Part shown: piece by piece, positions 6,823 through 13,853 of the stretch
Layout: the number at the start of each line of letters is the position of its first letter
Position numbering within the stretch: the first letter of the stretch is position 1
Origin: an uncultured Eubacteriales bacterium
GTDB taxonomy: Bacteria > Bacillota > Clostridia > Peptostreptococcales > Anaerovoracaceae
DNA length: 30,045 nt
NCBI GenBank assembly: GCA_900547295.1
Contig: URGK01000028.1
Span: 1-30,045 of the forward strand
Direction of reading: 5' to 3'
Notes under the pieces: generated by a model
The model's database searches: none
What the model saw: the letters and a program-made list of their open reading frames with translations, nothing else
Told to the model about the DNA's origin: nothing
Translations under genes and position numbers: made by a program

Positions 6823-7422
6823 ATGATGACGGTAGTTGCGGCAACGCAGAACAGACACAAAATAGAAGAGATAGAGGCAATCACAAAGGAGTTTGACATC
6901 AATATAATTTCGAGACAGGAAGCCGGTGTGCCGGATATTGAGATTGTAGAGGACGGGACAACCTTTGAAGAAAACTCCTACAAAAAGGCCTTTGAGATAA
7001 TGAAGCTGACAGGCATGCCGTCAGTTGCCGATGATTCGGGACTTGCGGTTGATGCCCTTGACGGAGCGCCGGGCGTTTATTCTGCCAGATTTTCCGGCCT
7101 TGACGGAGATGATAAGGCAAATAACAGGAAACTGCTGGAGCTTTTAAAGGATGTGACTATGGAGAAACGCACCGCAAGGTTTGTTTCGGTTATAACCCTT
7201 ATTTTCCCTGACGGCAAAACTATAGTGTGCAGAGGAGAATGTGAGGGCCATATTATGTTTGAGGAGTCAGGCAGTAACGGCTTTGGCTATGACCCGCTTT
7301 TCAGACCGGAGGGCTATGAGGTTTCATTCGGGCAACTTCCGGCAGAAGAAAAAAACAGAATAAGCCACAGAGCAAAGGCGCTTATTCTACTGAGGGAGAA
7401 ACTAAAGGAATTAAATGGTTAA
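6823..7422 (+). CDS. rdgB: XTP/dITP (non-canonical purine NTP) pyrophosphatase
   Basis: 199 residues of the Ham1/RdgB family, which hydrolyses XTP, dITP and ITP to the monophosphate and so keeps deaminated purines out of DNA and RNA. The family marks are all present: ATQNRHK near the N-terminus (nucleotide loop), VADDSGLAVDALDGAPGVYSA near 67-87 (catalytic Asp and PGVYSAR element), GFGYDPLF and SHRAKA near the C-terminus. Length is normal. Two possible ATGs (6823 and 6826) differ by one residue. The stop overlaps the start of the following yihY-like gene by eight bases, so the two are co-translated. Confidence 0.95.
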   Translation: MMTVVAATQNRHKIEEIEAITKEFDINIISRQEAGVPDIEIVEDGTTFEENSYKKAFEIMKLTGMPSVADDSGLAVDALDGAPGVYSARFSGLDGDDKANNRKLLELLKDVTMEKRTARFVSVITLIFPDGKTIVCRGECEGHIMFEESGSNGFGYDPLFRPEGYEVSFGQLPAEEKNRISHRAKALILLREKLKELNG

Positions 7423-8254
7423 GAGCAGATTCGGACAAATGATCCTGCTGGGAATACAGCGATTTCAGGATCCATATTATCAGGGCTTTGCAGCGCAGAT
7501 GGCATTCTTCTATCTGCTTTCCATCGTGCCGCTTATCATAGTATTTTCGCAGCTTCTCGATGTGTTTTCTATCTCAACGGAGCTGATAGAGGAGCTTTTA
7601 AAGCAGTATGCAGGCGGAGTTATAGGCGACAGTGTAAGCGGATGGCTTGAGGGCTCGGGCAGTGTTACAACCAACATCGTCCTTATAGCGACCGTATTGT
7701 GGTCATCTTCAAGAGCCCAGTTTGCAATGACAAGAATTACAAACTATACGCTTACTGCGGGACGTTCCACAGGCAAGGGATATTTTCAGGAGAGGTTCAG
7801 ATCTATAGTTACTATTCTGATTACAATTTTTTCCCTTGCATTTGCGCTTATCGTTATAGTATTCGGTGAAAAAATACTGTATGTGGTTCTAAGCGGACTT
7901 GAGGTTATGCTCAATGTGAAGTATGAGGTTGATAATGTGTGGATGGGACTCAGATGGGTATTTGCATTTGTACTGTACTTCCTTATGGTTACCCTCAACT
8001 ATTATATAATTCCTACAGAGAGAGGCAGGATAAGAGAGGTGCTTCCGGGAAGCATATTCGCCTCGGCAGGCATGCTGATTGTAACGCTGATATATTCCAA
8101 ATATACTAATTACGCTTTATCGGCAGGTAACTACAATATTCTTTACGGCTCCCTTGCATCTATCGTGGCGCTGCTGTTCTGGTTCTATTTCATAGCTTGG
8201 GTACAGTGCCTGGGAGTTTTGTTCAACAAGGTCTGGAAAGACACTAAACGGTAA
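7415..8254 (+). CDS. YihY/BrkB-family inner membrane protein
   Basis: 279 residues with about six membrane helices. Family marks are AAQMAFFYLLSIVPL near the N-terminus, the gap of polar residues around GGVIGDSVSGW, and the late segments LPGSIFASAGMLI and NILYGSLASIVALLFWFYF. YihY proteins were once called ribonuclease BN, but that activity belongs to another gene; their present role is uncertain (envelope transport or stability). The start overlaps rdgB. No terminator is seen before the next promoter. Confidence 0.88.
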   Translation: MVKSRFGQMILLGIQRFQDPYYQGFAAQMAFFYLLSIVPLIIVFSQLLDVFSISTELIEELLKQYAGGVIGDSVSGWLEGSGSVTTNIVLIATVLWSSSRAQFAMTRITNYTLTAGRSTGKGYFQERFRSIVTILITIFSLAFALIVIVFGEKILYVVLSGLEVMLNVKYEVDNVWMGLRWVFAFVLYFLMVTLNYYIIPTERGRIREVLPGSIFASAGMLIVTLIYSKYTNYALSAGNYNILYGSLASIVALLFWFYFIAWVQCLGVLFNKVWKDTKR

Positions 8255-8280
8255 AAATACAGCAAAAATTCAATTAACTA

Positions 8281-8308
8281 TTGAAAAAAATTTCTGTAGC
8301 GGTAGAAT
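8281..8308 (+). promoter_or_regulatory. Promoter of the Na/Pi cotransporter operon
   Basis: TTGAAA (8281-8286), a 16-base spacer and TAGAAT (8303-8308). A 6-bp inverted repeat, TTCAAT (8269-8274) with ATTGAA (8280-8285), overlaps the -35 and could be an operator. Confidence 0.6.
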
Positions 8309-8351
8309 ATATGTAATGGACTTTTAACCCGAATTTTTGGAGGAAGCAGCA

Positions 8352-10160
8352 GTGACTTTAGAATCTATACTAATGATGCTCGGCGGCATCGGACTATTCC
8401 TTTACGGAATGAAATTAATGGGCAATTCTCTTGAGAGATGTGCAGGCGCCAGAATGGAGCAGATACTTGAGCGCCTTACAAACAACAAGGCAAAGGGTGT
8501 TGCTCTGGGAGCCGGCGTTACTGCTGTTATTCAGAGTTCATCAGCTACAATTATTATGGTAATAGGCTTTCTTAATGCAGGCATTATGAACCTCATTCAG
8601 GCGGTTCCTGTAATTATGGGAGCCAATATAGGTACAACAGTGACAGCACAGATACTAAGACTCGGAGATATAAGCTCGGATAATGTATTGCTTACAATGC
8701 TCAAGCCGGCTTCATTTGCTCCGATATGTATAGTTATCGGTGCTTTTGTATTGCTTCTGGCCAAAAAACAGAAGATAAAGGATAGAGCGGGCATCGTTAT
8801 AGGGCTGGGTATTTTATTCTGCGGTATGAGTATGATGGAATCAGCCTTTGCGCCACTTACAGAGTCGGAGGAATTCAGAAATATATTCACAGTATTCGAA
8901 AACCCTGTACTGGGCGTGCTGACAGGTGCTGCGGTTACAATACTGCTTCAGAGCTCATCGGCATCGGTAGGCGTGCTTCAGGCTACGGCTTCAACGGGAG
9001 TTATCACCTTTGCAATGGCAGCGCCTATGGTAATCGGAGCGAATATAGGCAAATGCGCCACAGTGCTTCTTGCCAGCATAGGCACCAACAAAAACGCCAA
9101 GAGAGCAGTATGCACGGATATTACAATGTGCTGCTGCGGAGCGATACTGTTCCTCGGAGGTATATATCTTTATCAGTGGATTATAGGGTTTGAAATATGG
9201 GATAACACTATGAGCAGAGGAAACATAGCGGACTTCCATACACTGTTTAACCTTGCGACCTGTCTGGTAATGCTGCCGCTCTGCAATGTCCTCATAGCCT
9301 TTTCCAAAAAAATCGTCAAGGACAAGGGCAGCAGCAAAATGGACGAGGAGCTGGCGCTTCTCGACGAGAGATTTTTAAATACACCTAACGTTGCGCTGCA
9401 GCAGTGCAAAAAAGTTATAACTTCAATGGGCGAAACCGCAAGAGAAAATTTCTCCCTTGCCTATGAGCTTCTTGAAAAATTTGACGACAACAAGCTTGAA
9501 CAGCTCAAGGAGAATGAGAAATTCCTGGACAAGACCGAAACGGTGCTGGGTGAATATATACTCAAAATAACGGAAAAAAGTCTTTCGGAGGAGAGCAACA
9601 AGCTTGCAAATGAAATGATGAGAACAGTAACCGACTGGGAGAGAATCGGCGACCACTGCGTCAATCTTGCGGAGCTTGCCGAAATCAAAACAGACTCCAA
9701 GCTCAAATTCTCCATTGAGGGCTTCAGTGAGCTTAAACATATCAATGCGGCAATAGACAATATACTTGAGCTGACTATTGAGTCCTACGGCAGTGATGAT
9801 GAGGATATGGCATTTAAGGTTGCTCCGATGGAGGATGTCATAGACGATCTGGTGGACCTTCTCAAGGACAATCATATCGAGAGACTGAGAAAGGGCGAGT
9901 GTACCGTGGAGAGAGGCGTTTCGTTTGTCGAGATGCTTACCAACATTGAGAGAATATCAGACCACTGTGACAACATATCACTGCATATGAGACAGAGAAT
10001 GTCAGGAGCGGAACTTGACACCCATGTTAAACTCAAAAAGGAATATGAGTTCAAAAGACTTTATCACCAGTACAGTAAACTTTACTATGAGCCGGTGCTG
10101 AAGCATAATATAAATGAGTACAAGCATAAGGAACCGATTAATACTGAGCAAAGGAAATAA
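8352..10160 (+). CDS. Na+/phosphate cotransporter with PhoU-like domain
   Basis: 602 residues. The N-terminal 310 residues are an NptA/PNaS-type transporter with two QSSSA repeats (VIQSSSATIIMV and LLQSSSASVGVL), the two re-entrant substrate-binding halves of this family. The start LGGIGLFLYGMKLMG is also typical. The C-terminal 230 residues are helical and PhoU-like, with paired acidic-rich bundles (DWERIGDHCVNLAEL; NIERISDHCDNISLH). The protein should import phosphate with sodium, with the PhoU tail sensing or limiting uptake. GTG 8352 is chosen because GGAGG lies eight bases before it; the longer TTG-started frame would include that site. A TetR gene follows two bases after the stop. Confidence 0.9.
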   Translation: MTLESILMMLGGIGLFLYGMKLMGNSLERCAGARMEQILERLTNNKAKGVALGAGVTAVIQSSSATIIMVIGFLNAGIMNLIQAVPVIMGANIGTTVTAQILRLGDISSDNVLLTMLKPASFAPICIVIGAFVLLLAKKQKIKDRAGIVIGLGILFCGMSMMESAFAPLTESEEFRNIFTVFENPVLGVLTGAAVTILLQSSSASVGVLQATASTGVITFAMAAPMVIGANIGKCATVLLASIGTNKNAKRAVCTDITMCCCGAILFLGGIYLYQWIIGFEIWDNTMSRGNIADFHTLFNLATCLVMLPLCNVLIAFSKKIVKDKGSSKMDEELALLDERFLNTPNVALQQCKKVITSMGETARENFSLAYELLEKFDDNKLEQLKENEKFLDKTETVLGEYILKITEKSLSEESNKLANEMMRTVTDWERIGDHCVNLAELAEIKTDSKLKFSIEGFSELKHINAAIDNILELTIESYGSDDEDMAFKVAPMEDVIDDLVDLLKDNHIERLRKGECTVERGVSFVEMLTNIERISDHCDNISLHMRQRMSGAELDTHVKLKKEYEFKRLYHQYSKLYYEPVLKHNINEYKHKEPINTEQRK

Positions 10161-10162
10161 AA

Positions 10163-10717
10163 ATGAGCGATCTTACCAAAAGAGCCTTAGCCGAAGCGCT
10201 AAAAAACAGACTGTCTAAGACCACTTTAAAAAACATAACGATTAAAGACCTTACAGATGACTGCGGTCTTAACCGTCAGACTTTCTACTACCATTTCAGC
10301 GATATATATGAGCTTATGGAATGGATATTTGTAGATGAAGCCAACAGAATTTTAAATCTTGATTATATAGATTATGATATCAAGACAATACTCGAAAAGA
10401 CATTTAATTATGTTCAGGATAACGAAAAACTTATACTGAATGCGTACAAATCCACAGACAAATCACTGCTGGATAATTTCCTCAAGAGCTGGATAAGACC
10501 TATCGTGACTCAGATTATAACCAGGAAGGCAGAGGGCAGGAACATTTCAGATGAGGACAGAGACTTTGTTATAGACGTATGCGTGACGGTTGTGCGGGGG
10601 ATTACTTTCCAGTGGCTCGAAAACGGTATGGAGGATAACCTGTCGGGCAAGGCTGACAAGCTTATGACACTGCTTGACGGCAACATTGAAATGGTGCTTG
10701 ACAGATTTGCAAAATAG
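10163..10717 (+). CDS. TetR/AcrR-family regulator, DhaS-like (paralogue A)
   Basis: 184 residues. The N-terminal TetR helix-turn-helix is clear: ITIKDLTDDCGLNRQTFYYHF. The C-terminal half (WIRPIVTQII, then DVCVTVVRGITFQWLENGM) resembles the TetR_C_8 domain of DhaS-type regulators. Ligand unknown. It sits two bases after the Na/Pi transporter stop and must be co-transcribed with it; it ends at a strong terminator. Roughly half of its residues match the TetR gene at 11034, so the two are a tandem duplication now separated by a candidate small RNA. Confidence 0.88.
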   Translation: MSDLTKRALAEALKNRLSKTTLKNITIKDLTDDCGLNRQTFYYHFSDIYELMEWIFVDEANRILNLDYIDYDIKTILEKTFNYVQDNEKLILNAYKSTDKSLLDNFLKSWIRPIVTQIITRKAEGRNISDEDRDFVIDVCVTVVRGITFQWLENGMEDNLSGKADKLMTLLDGNIEMVLDRFAK

Positions 10718-10752
10718 GCTGCAATAGGACAGAGCTAATCAGACGTATAGAG

Positions 10753-10780
10753 ACAGAACTCTTTAGGGGTTCTGTTTTTT
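10753..10780 (+). terminator. Terminator of the Na/Pi-TetR operon
   Basis: ACAGAAC (10753-10759) pairs with GTTCTGT (10769-10775), extended by T-G and C-G pairs, followed by six T. Confidence 0.88.
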
Positions 10781-10802
10781 GTGCGCTGTTTTCAAAAAAC
10801 TG

Positions 10803-10831
10803 TTGGCGAAACAAAGAATTTATGCTATTAT
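10803..10831 (+). promoter_or_regulatory. Strong promoter of the candidate small RNA
   Basis: TTGGCG (10803-10808), a 17-base spacer and TATTAT (10826-10831), with TGC directly before the -10. It lies 22 bases after the previous terminator with no gene following for 200 bases. Confidence 0.72.
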
Positions 10832-10836
10832 GGAAG

Positions 10837-10975
10837 TACACTCACAGTAAAGCGGTGCACAGCAGTTCCGCTTATACTCCAAAACAGCTTATAAACCATA
10901 TCTCCTATTGGTTTAAAAGTATATATTTTCTACAGATTAAGGCTGATGTCAAAATTTATGACATCGGTCTTTTTC
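10837..10975 (+). ncRNA. Candidate small RNA (about 139 nt) between two TetR genes
   Basis: The segment begins at a consensus-like extended -10 promoter and ends at an intrinsic terminator, and no credible ORF lies inside it. Three hairpins can be drawn. Hairpin 1 is AAGCGG (10850-10855) with CCGCTT (10868-10873). Hairpin 2 is TAAACCA (10892-10898) with TGGTTTA (10909-10915), with the loop TATCTCCTAT. Hairpin 3 is the terminator at 10941-10969. The second loop contains ATCTCCTA, complementary to Shine-Dalgarno sequences, as in several Gram-positive regulatory RNAs. It may act in trans on mRNAs, or be a leader that terminates before the second TetR gene (attenuator or unknown riboswitch). I do not recognise a named family. 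Confidence 0.55.
10941..10974 (+). terminator. Terminator of the candidate small RNA
   Basis: GGCTGATGTCA (10941-10951) pairs with TGACATCGGTC (10959-10969) through 11 positions including two G-T pairs, loop AAATTTA, then five T. Confidence 0.85.
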
Positions 10976-11004
10976 TATATATACACTACAAGCCCCGACA
11001 GAAA

Positions 11005-11010
11005 TATAAT
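11005..11010 (+). promoter_or_regulatory. -10 element before the second TetR gene
   Basis: A perfect TATAAT lies 24 bases before ATG 11034, but no -35 is recognisable 16-18 bases upstream. The gene may need an activator, or may also be reached by read-through of the small-RNA terminator. Confidence 0.4.
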
Positions 11011-11033
11011 TTAGATGTTAGAGGAGGCTTGAA

Positions 11034-11591
11034 ATGGCAGATACGACAAAGAATGAGCTGAGCAGAGCGCTGAAGCACCAGCTGCTGACAAAAACGCTTG
11101 ACAATATCACGGTCAGAGATATTACAGATGAATGTCATCTTAACAGACAGACTTTCTATTATCATTTTCACGATATATATGAGCTGCTAGAGTGGACTAT
11201 CGAAAAAGAGGCGGCAAGGCTTGTTTCGGGCAGCAGATGCAGGGATATCAGGGCTGTGCTGATAAGACTGTTTGATTTTGCCGTTACAAATGAAAATTTC
11301 ATAATCCACGCATATAAATCGGCGGACAGATATTTTGTGAAGAAGTTCCTTGAGGACGGACTGCGCCCTGTAATTGCGGAGATTGTTGACGAGAAGGCGG
11401 CAGGCAGGGAAATATCAGAGAGTGACAGGAAATTTATAAGCGATGTGTTTGTGTTCATACTGCTCAGCGTTACTATGGAATGGCTTGACAACGATATGAA
11501 CGATAACCTTGTCAGAAAACTTGACAAGATAGTTATACTTCTGGACGGAAACATAGATGAGGCAATCGACAGATTTTCGAAGAAAAACTGA
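11034..11591 (+). CDS. TetR/AcrR-family regulator, DhaS-like (paralogue B)
   Basis: 185 residues with the TetR DNA-binding unit ITVRDITDECHLNRQTFYYHF and a C-terminal part (GLRPVIAEIV, VFILLSVTMEWLDNDM) matching paralogue A position by position. GAGGAGG precedes ATG by seven bases. It is not in the Na/Pi transcription unit: a terminator, the candidate small RNA and a second terminator lie between. It ends at its own terminator. The near-identical recognition helices (GLNRQTFYYHF and HLNRQTFYYHF) suggest overlapping operators, while the divergent C-terminal halves suggest different ligands or partners (inference). Confidence 0.87.
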   Translation: MADTTKNELSRALKHQLLTKTLDNITVRDITDECHLNRQTFYYHFHDIYELLEWTIEKEAARLVSGSRCRDIRAVLIRLFDFAVTNENFIIHAYKSADRYFVKKFLEDGLRPVIAEIVDEKAAGREISESDRKFISDVFVFILLSVTMEWLDNDMNDNLVRKLDKIVILLDGNIDEAIDRFSKKN

Positions 11592-11605
11592 ATAACAGAT
11601 ACAGC

Positions 11606-11640
11606 AAACCGGCGCTAAGATTATCTGCTGCCGGTTTTTT
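11606..11640 (+). terminator. Terminator of TetR paralogue B
   Basis: AAACCGGC (11606-11613) pairs with GCCGGTTT (11630-11637), followed by a six-T run (11635-11640). Confidence 0.85.
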
Positions 11641-11673
11641 AGCGCGAATGTGTCATAAATGATAAGTCTAATC

Positions 11674-11940
11674 CCCCAGCTATGCTGGGGAGAATGGAAT
11701 AAGCAGGAGCGTGTGGGATATCAATAAAACTCCTCCTATGCTAAAATGAGAATGGTGTCGCAAGCCAAACTCAAAAATAAGCATAGGAGGAGGTCCCAAA
11801 TGGACAATAAAAGTTTATCACATGTAAGATGGAAATGCCAATACCATATAGTTTTCATTCCGAAATATAGAAAGAAGGTTTTGTACGGAAAGTTAAAAGA
11901 AGATGTACGGGATATAATTGCAACATTATGCAGATATAAA
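11674..11940 (+). mobile_element. IS200-type element, left part only
   Basis: The left end shows the hairpin CCCCAGC (11674-11680) with GCTGGGG (11684-11690), three-base loop, typical of the subterminal hairpins that IS200/IS605 transposases recognise. It is followed by the regulatory stem at 11730-11792 and by the first part of tnpA. The element breaks off near 11940; no right-end hairpin or orfB is seen. It cannot move by itself. Confidence 0.75.
11730..11792 (+). promoter_or_regulatory. IS200 stem sequestering the tnpA ribosome site
   Basis: CTCCTCCTATGCT (11730-11742) is the exact reverse complement of 11780-11792, which holds the AGGAGGAG ribosome site seven bases before ATG 11800. Sequestering the transposase ribosome site in a leader hairpin is an established trait of IS200 that keeps transposition rare. 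Confidence 0.85.
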
Positions 11941-11955
11941 TATGAAGCAAACTAA
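11800..11955 (+). pseudogene. tnpA: IS200/IS605-family TnpA (Y1 transposase), truncated
   Basis: About 47 residues with the TnpA start SLSHVRWKCQYHIVFIPKYR and the following KKVLYGKLKEDVRDIIATLC. After RYK near 11940 the sequence stops resembling the family and ends at TAA 11953-11955. The HUH metal motif and catalytic tyrosine, which lie further on in the ~130-150 residue enzyme, are gone. The AbiE-flanking direct repeat begins 11 bases after the stop, so the break may date from the arrival of that cassette. Confidence 0.88.
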
Positions 11956-11965
11956 AAGATTTTTG

Positions 11966-12009
11966 CAGTGACCTGAACAAGTCTGTAAACTGTTCTTTTT
12001 TCGTACAAT
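11966..12009 (+). repeat. Direct repeat flanking the AbiE locus, upstream copy (also a terminator)
   Basis: 44 bases, 40 identical to 13666-13709. Each copy folds as a small bulged hairpin (GAACAAGT with ACTGTTC) followed by six T, so it can act as a terminator. The copies lie 1,700 bases apart, on both sides of the toxin-antitoxin pair. Confidence 0.85.
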
Positions 12010-12066
12010 ATTATAAACAGTAACCTTGTCAGCCTGTTTGTCACTTTTAACATGCAAAACATAAAT

Positions 12067-12126
12067 ATTGTATGCGCTTAGTTGTTGCGCGTGCTGGTAT
12101 TGTGTGCTACAATAATTTCATACAAT
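12067..12126 (+). promoter_or_regulatory. AbiE promoter with nested inverted repeats
   Basis: The promoter is TTGCGC (12085-12090), 17-base spacer, TACAAT (12108-12113), with TGC before the -10. Two inverted repeats surround it: ATTGTATG (12067-12074) with CATACAAT (12119-12126), and TATTGT (12098-12103) with ACAATA (12109-12114), the latter covering the -10. AbiEi antitoxins are known to repress their own promoter by binding inverted repeats, which fits. Confidence 0.65.
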
Positions 12127-12160
12127 GTTTGATTTGTGTATGAAGAAAGTTGGTGAGCAT

Positions 12161-12766
12161 GTGGATAAAAATGAAATTTTGCAAATAATAATTGAAAATA
12201 ATGGCGGTATTGCAAAAACTTCGGATTTTGCTGCTAAGGGAATAAACAAATATGAAGTGGCAGCTTTCTGTAAAAAAGGAGACATCGAAAGGATACGCAG
12301 AGGACTTTATCAGTTGCCGAACAGTAATGCTTTTTCGGAGGAGACTTTGATACGTGAGATACTTCCGCAGGGAATTGTTTGTGTGGAGTCTGCTTTGTTT
12401 TATTACGGATACAGCGATTTTGCCCCTCGCAAATGGTCGATTGCGGTGCCAAGGACAGCAGGCCGCACTGTAAATAATATTGAAGAGTTTCCGATGAAAG
12501 CTTACTATATCCAAAGAGAATTTTTTGATATAGGCAAATCTGAGGGCGAGTTTAACGGTGTAACGCTGCCTGTGTATGATCGTGAGAGAACAATATGCGA
12601 TTGCTTTAAGTATCGCACAAAACTTGACAGTGAAATTTTTAATAAGGCTGTCATGGCTTATGTCTCTGATGAAAAAAAGAACCTGGCATGTTTAGCTATG
12701 TATGCAAAGGAAATGAAACTTTACAAAAAGGTTATGAATATAATGGAGGTATTGTTTAATGGCTGA
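12161..12766 (+). CDS. abiEi: AbiEi-family antitoxin / transcriptional repressor (type IV toxin-antitoxin)
   Basis: About 201 residues. The N-terminal winged helix reads EILQIIIENNGGIAKTSDF, then GDIERIRRGLYQL, the hallmark of AbiEi. The C-terminal AbiEi_4 part includes PVYDRERTICDCF. In the AbiE abortive-infection system this protein neutralises the nucleotidyltransferase toxin without binding it and represses the operon. Start: GTG 12161 follows GGTGA correctly spaced to act as the 3' part of a ribosome site. In-frame ATGs at 12125 and 12140 have no ribosome site, and 12125 lies almost on the predicted transcript start. Its last eight bases overlap the toxin start. The gene looks intact although its toxin is broken. 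Confidence 0.88.
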   Translation: MDKNEILQIIIENNGGIAKTSDFAAKGINKYEVAAFCKKGDIERIRRGLYQLPNSNAFSEETLIREILPQGIVCVESALFYYGYSDFAPRKWSIAVPRTAGRTVNNIEEFPMKAYYIQREFFDIGKSEGEFNGVTLPVYDRERTICDCFKYRTKLDSEIFNKAVMAYVSDEKKNLACLAMYAKEMKLYKKVMNIMEVLFNG

Positions 12767-13663
12767 TATGGCAGCATCTGTACTTGCAAGGCTTAGAAAT
12801 AAGGCAAAAGAAAGCGGAAGAAGCTATCAGCTTTGCCTGCAGCTTTTTTGCCAGGAGGAGTTTTTGCGTCGTCTGGCAAAGTCTGAATATGCTGAGAAGC
12901 TTGTACTGAAAGGCGGTTTGTTCCTCTATTCTATTACTGACTTTGACAGCAGAGTAACCACTGATGTGGACTTTTGCTTCGGCAGGCCCCGAATACACCG
13001 GAGCAATTAAAGAATATACTTGAAGAAATCATATCTGTACAGCCGGGTAATGACTTCGTGATGTTCGAAATAAGAGCTGTTGCGCCTATTACTGCTGCGA
13101 AGAAATATACCGGCATAAGCGCATCAATAGTTGCCCGCATTAAAAATACCCGTACACCGTTTAGTATTGACTTCAGTGTTGGCGATATTATTGTACCGAA
13201 GTCTGAAAAAAGAGAAATTCCCACGCAGTTTGATGATTTTGTTGCACCGATGGTTAATACTTATTCTATCGAAACGACTGTTGCTGAAAAAACTGATGCA
13301 ATATTGAGCCTGATGGAATTCTCCAGCCGCATGAAAGATTATTACGATATCTATTATCTTGCCAATAAGTTTGATTTTGAAGGTGAAGTATTGGCTGAAG
13401 CACTCAAAAAAACTTTTGCTAATCGTGAGCGCTGTTTCACAAACGAGCAATTTGAAAGAGTTATGGGATTTGCTGATGATATGGATATGCAAAAGAAATG
13501 GAAAGCTTTTATACGCAAAGCTGATGCCAAAACAGATGATTACAGTGAAGTGCTTAAAACGATAGAAACTTTTCTGATAAAACCGCTTACCGCAGCGATG
13601 GAGGACAAAAGCTTTAAAGCGCAATGGGCTGCAAGTAAAAATCAATGGAATGATGAAATGTGA
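12759..13663 (+). pseudogene. abiEii: AbiEii/AbiGii nucleotidyltransferase toxin, one-base frameshift
   Basis: Two adjoining frames join into one ~300-residue AbiEii protein. Frame one (12759-13010) gives residues 1-72 with the nucleotidyltransferase-fold motifs KGGLFLYS and VTTDVDF. After the four-T run at 12972-12975 the homology continues in another frame as LLRQAPNTPEQLKNILEEI and runs to 13663, including TVAEKTDAILS and KDYYDIYYLA. One additional T would restore a single frame. AbiEii toxins transfer nucleotides and arrest growth upon phage infection. As sequenced, the product would stop at 83 residues and be inactive. Alternatives are a sequencing error in the T-run or recoding; the site is not a classic slippery heptamer. 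GGAGG precedes ATG 12759. Confidence 0.88.
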
Positions 13664-13665
13664 AA

Positions 13666-13709
13666 CAGAGACCCGAACAAGTCTTTAAACTGTTCTTTTT
13701 TCATACAAT
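13666..13709 (+). repeat. Direct repeat flanking the AbiE locus, downstream copy (terminator)
   Basis: It starts three bases after the toxin stop codon. It matches 11966-12009 at 40 of 44 positions and carries the same bulged hairpin plus six-T run, so here it is the natural terminator of the AbiE operon. Confidence 0.85.
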
Positions 13710-13757
13710 TTTCAGCTAAGCTTCAAAATAGTGCGACACTTTATACAGAATAAGACG

Positions 13758-13778
13758 CGTGTCAAAAAATATTACACG
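13758..13778 (+). promoter_or_regulatory. Inverted repeat upstream of the exporter promoter
   Basis: CGTGT (13758-13762) and ACACG (13774-13778) form an inverted repeat with an 11-base AT-rich centre, just before the promoter at 13784. Size and position suit a repressor operator, but the binding protein is unknown. Confidence 0.3.
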
Positions 13779-13783
13779 TATGT

Positions 13784-13812
13784 TTGTTTATCTATTTTAT
13801 CTCTAATATAAC
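13784..13812 (+). promoter_or_regulatory. Promoter of the MMPL exporter operon
   Basis: TTGTTT (13784-13789), 17-base spacer, TATAAC (13807-13812). A second TATAAT at 13818-13823 lacks a good -35. Confidence 0.5.
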
Positions 13813-13853
13813 AGGAATATAATTTCCATTGTGAAAAGGAGGAATGGTATTAT

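Noticed and set aside
10822..11061. 79-residue ORF covering the small-RNA candidate
   Set aside because: It starts inside the promoter -10 region, runs through a terminator and into the second TetR gene, and has no ribosome site.
12125..12160. Longer AbiEi start at ATG 12125
   Set aside because: Only about five bases from the predicted transcript start, no ribosome site, and extra residues do not fit the family start. Leaderless use cannot be fully excluded.
12972..12976. Programmed -1 frameshift in the AbiEii gene
   Set aside because: The site lacks an X-XXY-YYZ slippery heptamer and no strong downstream stem or pseudoknot was seen; mutation or sequencing error is simpler.
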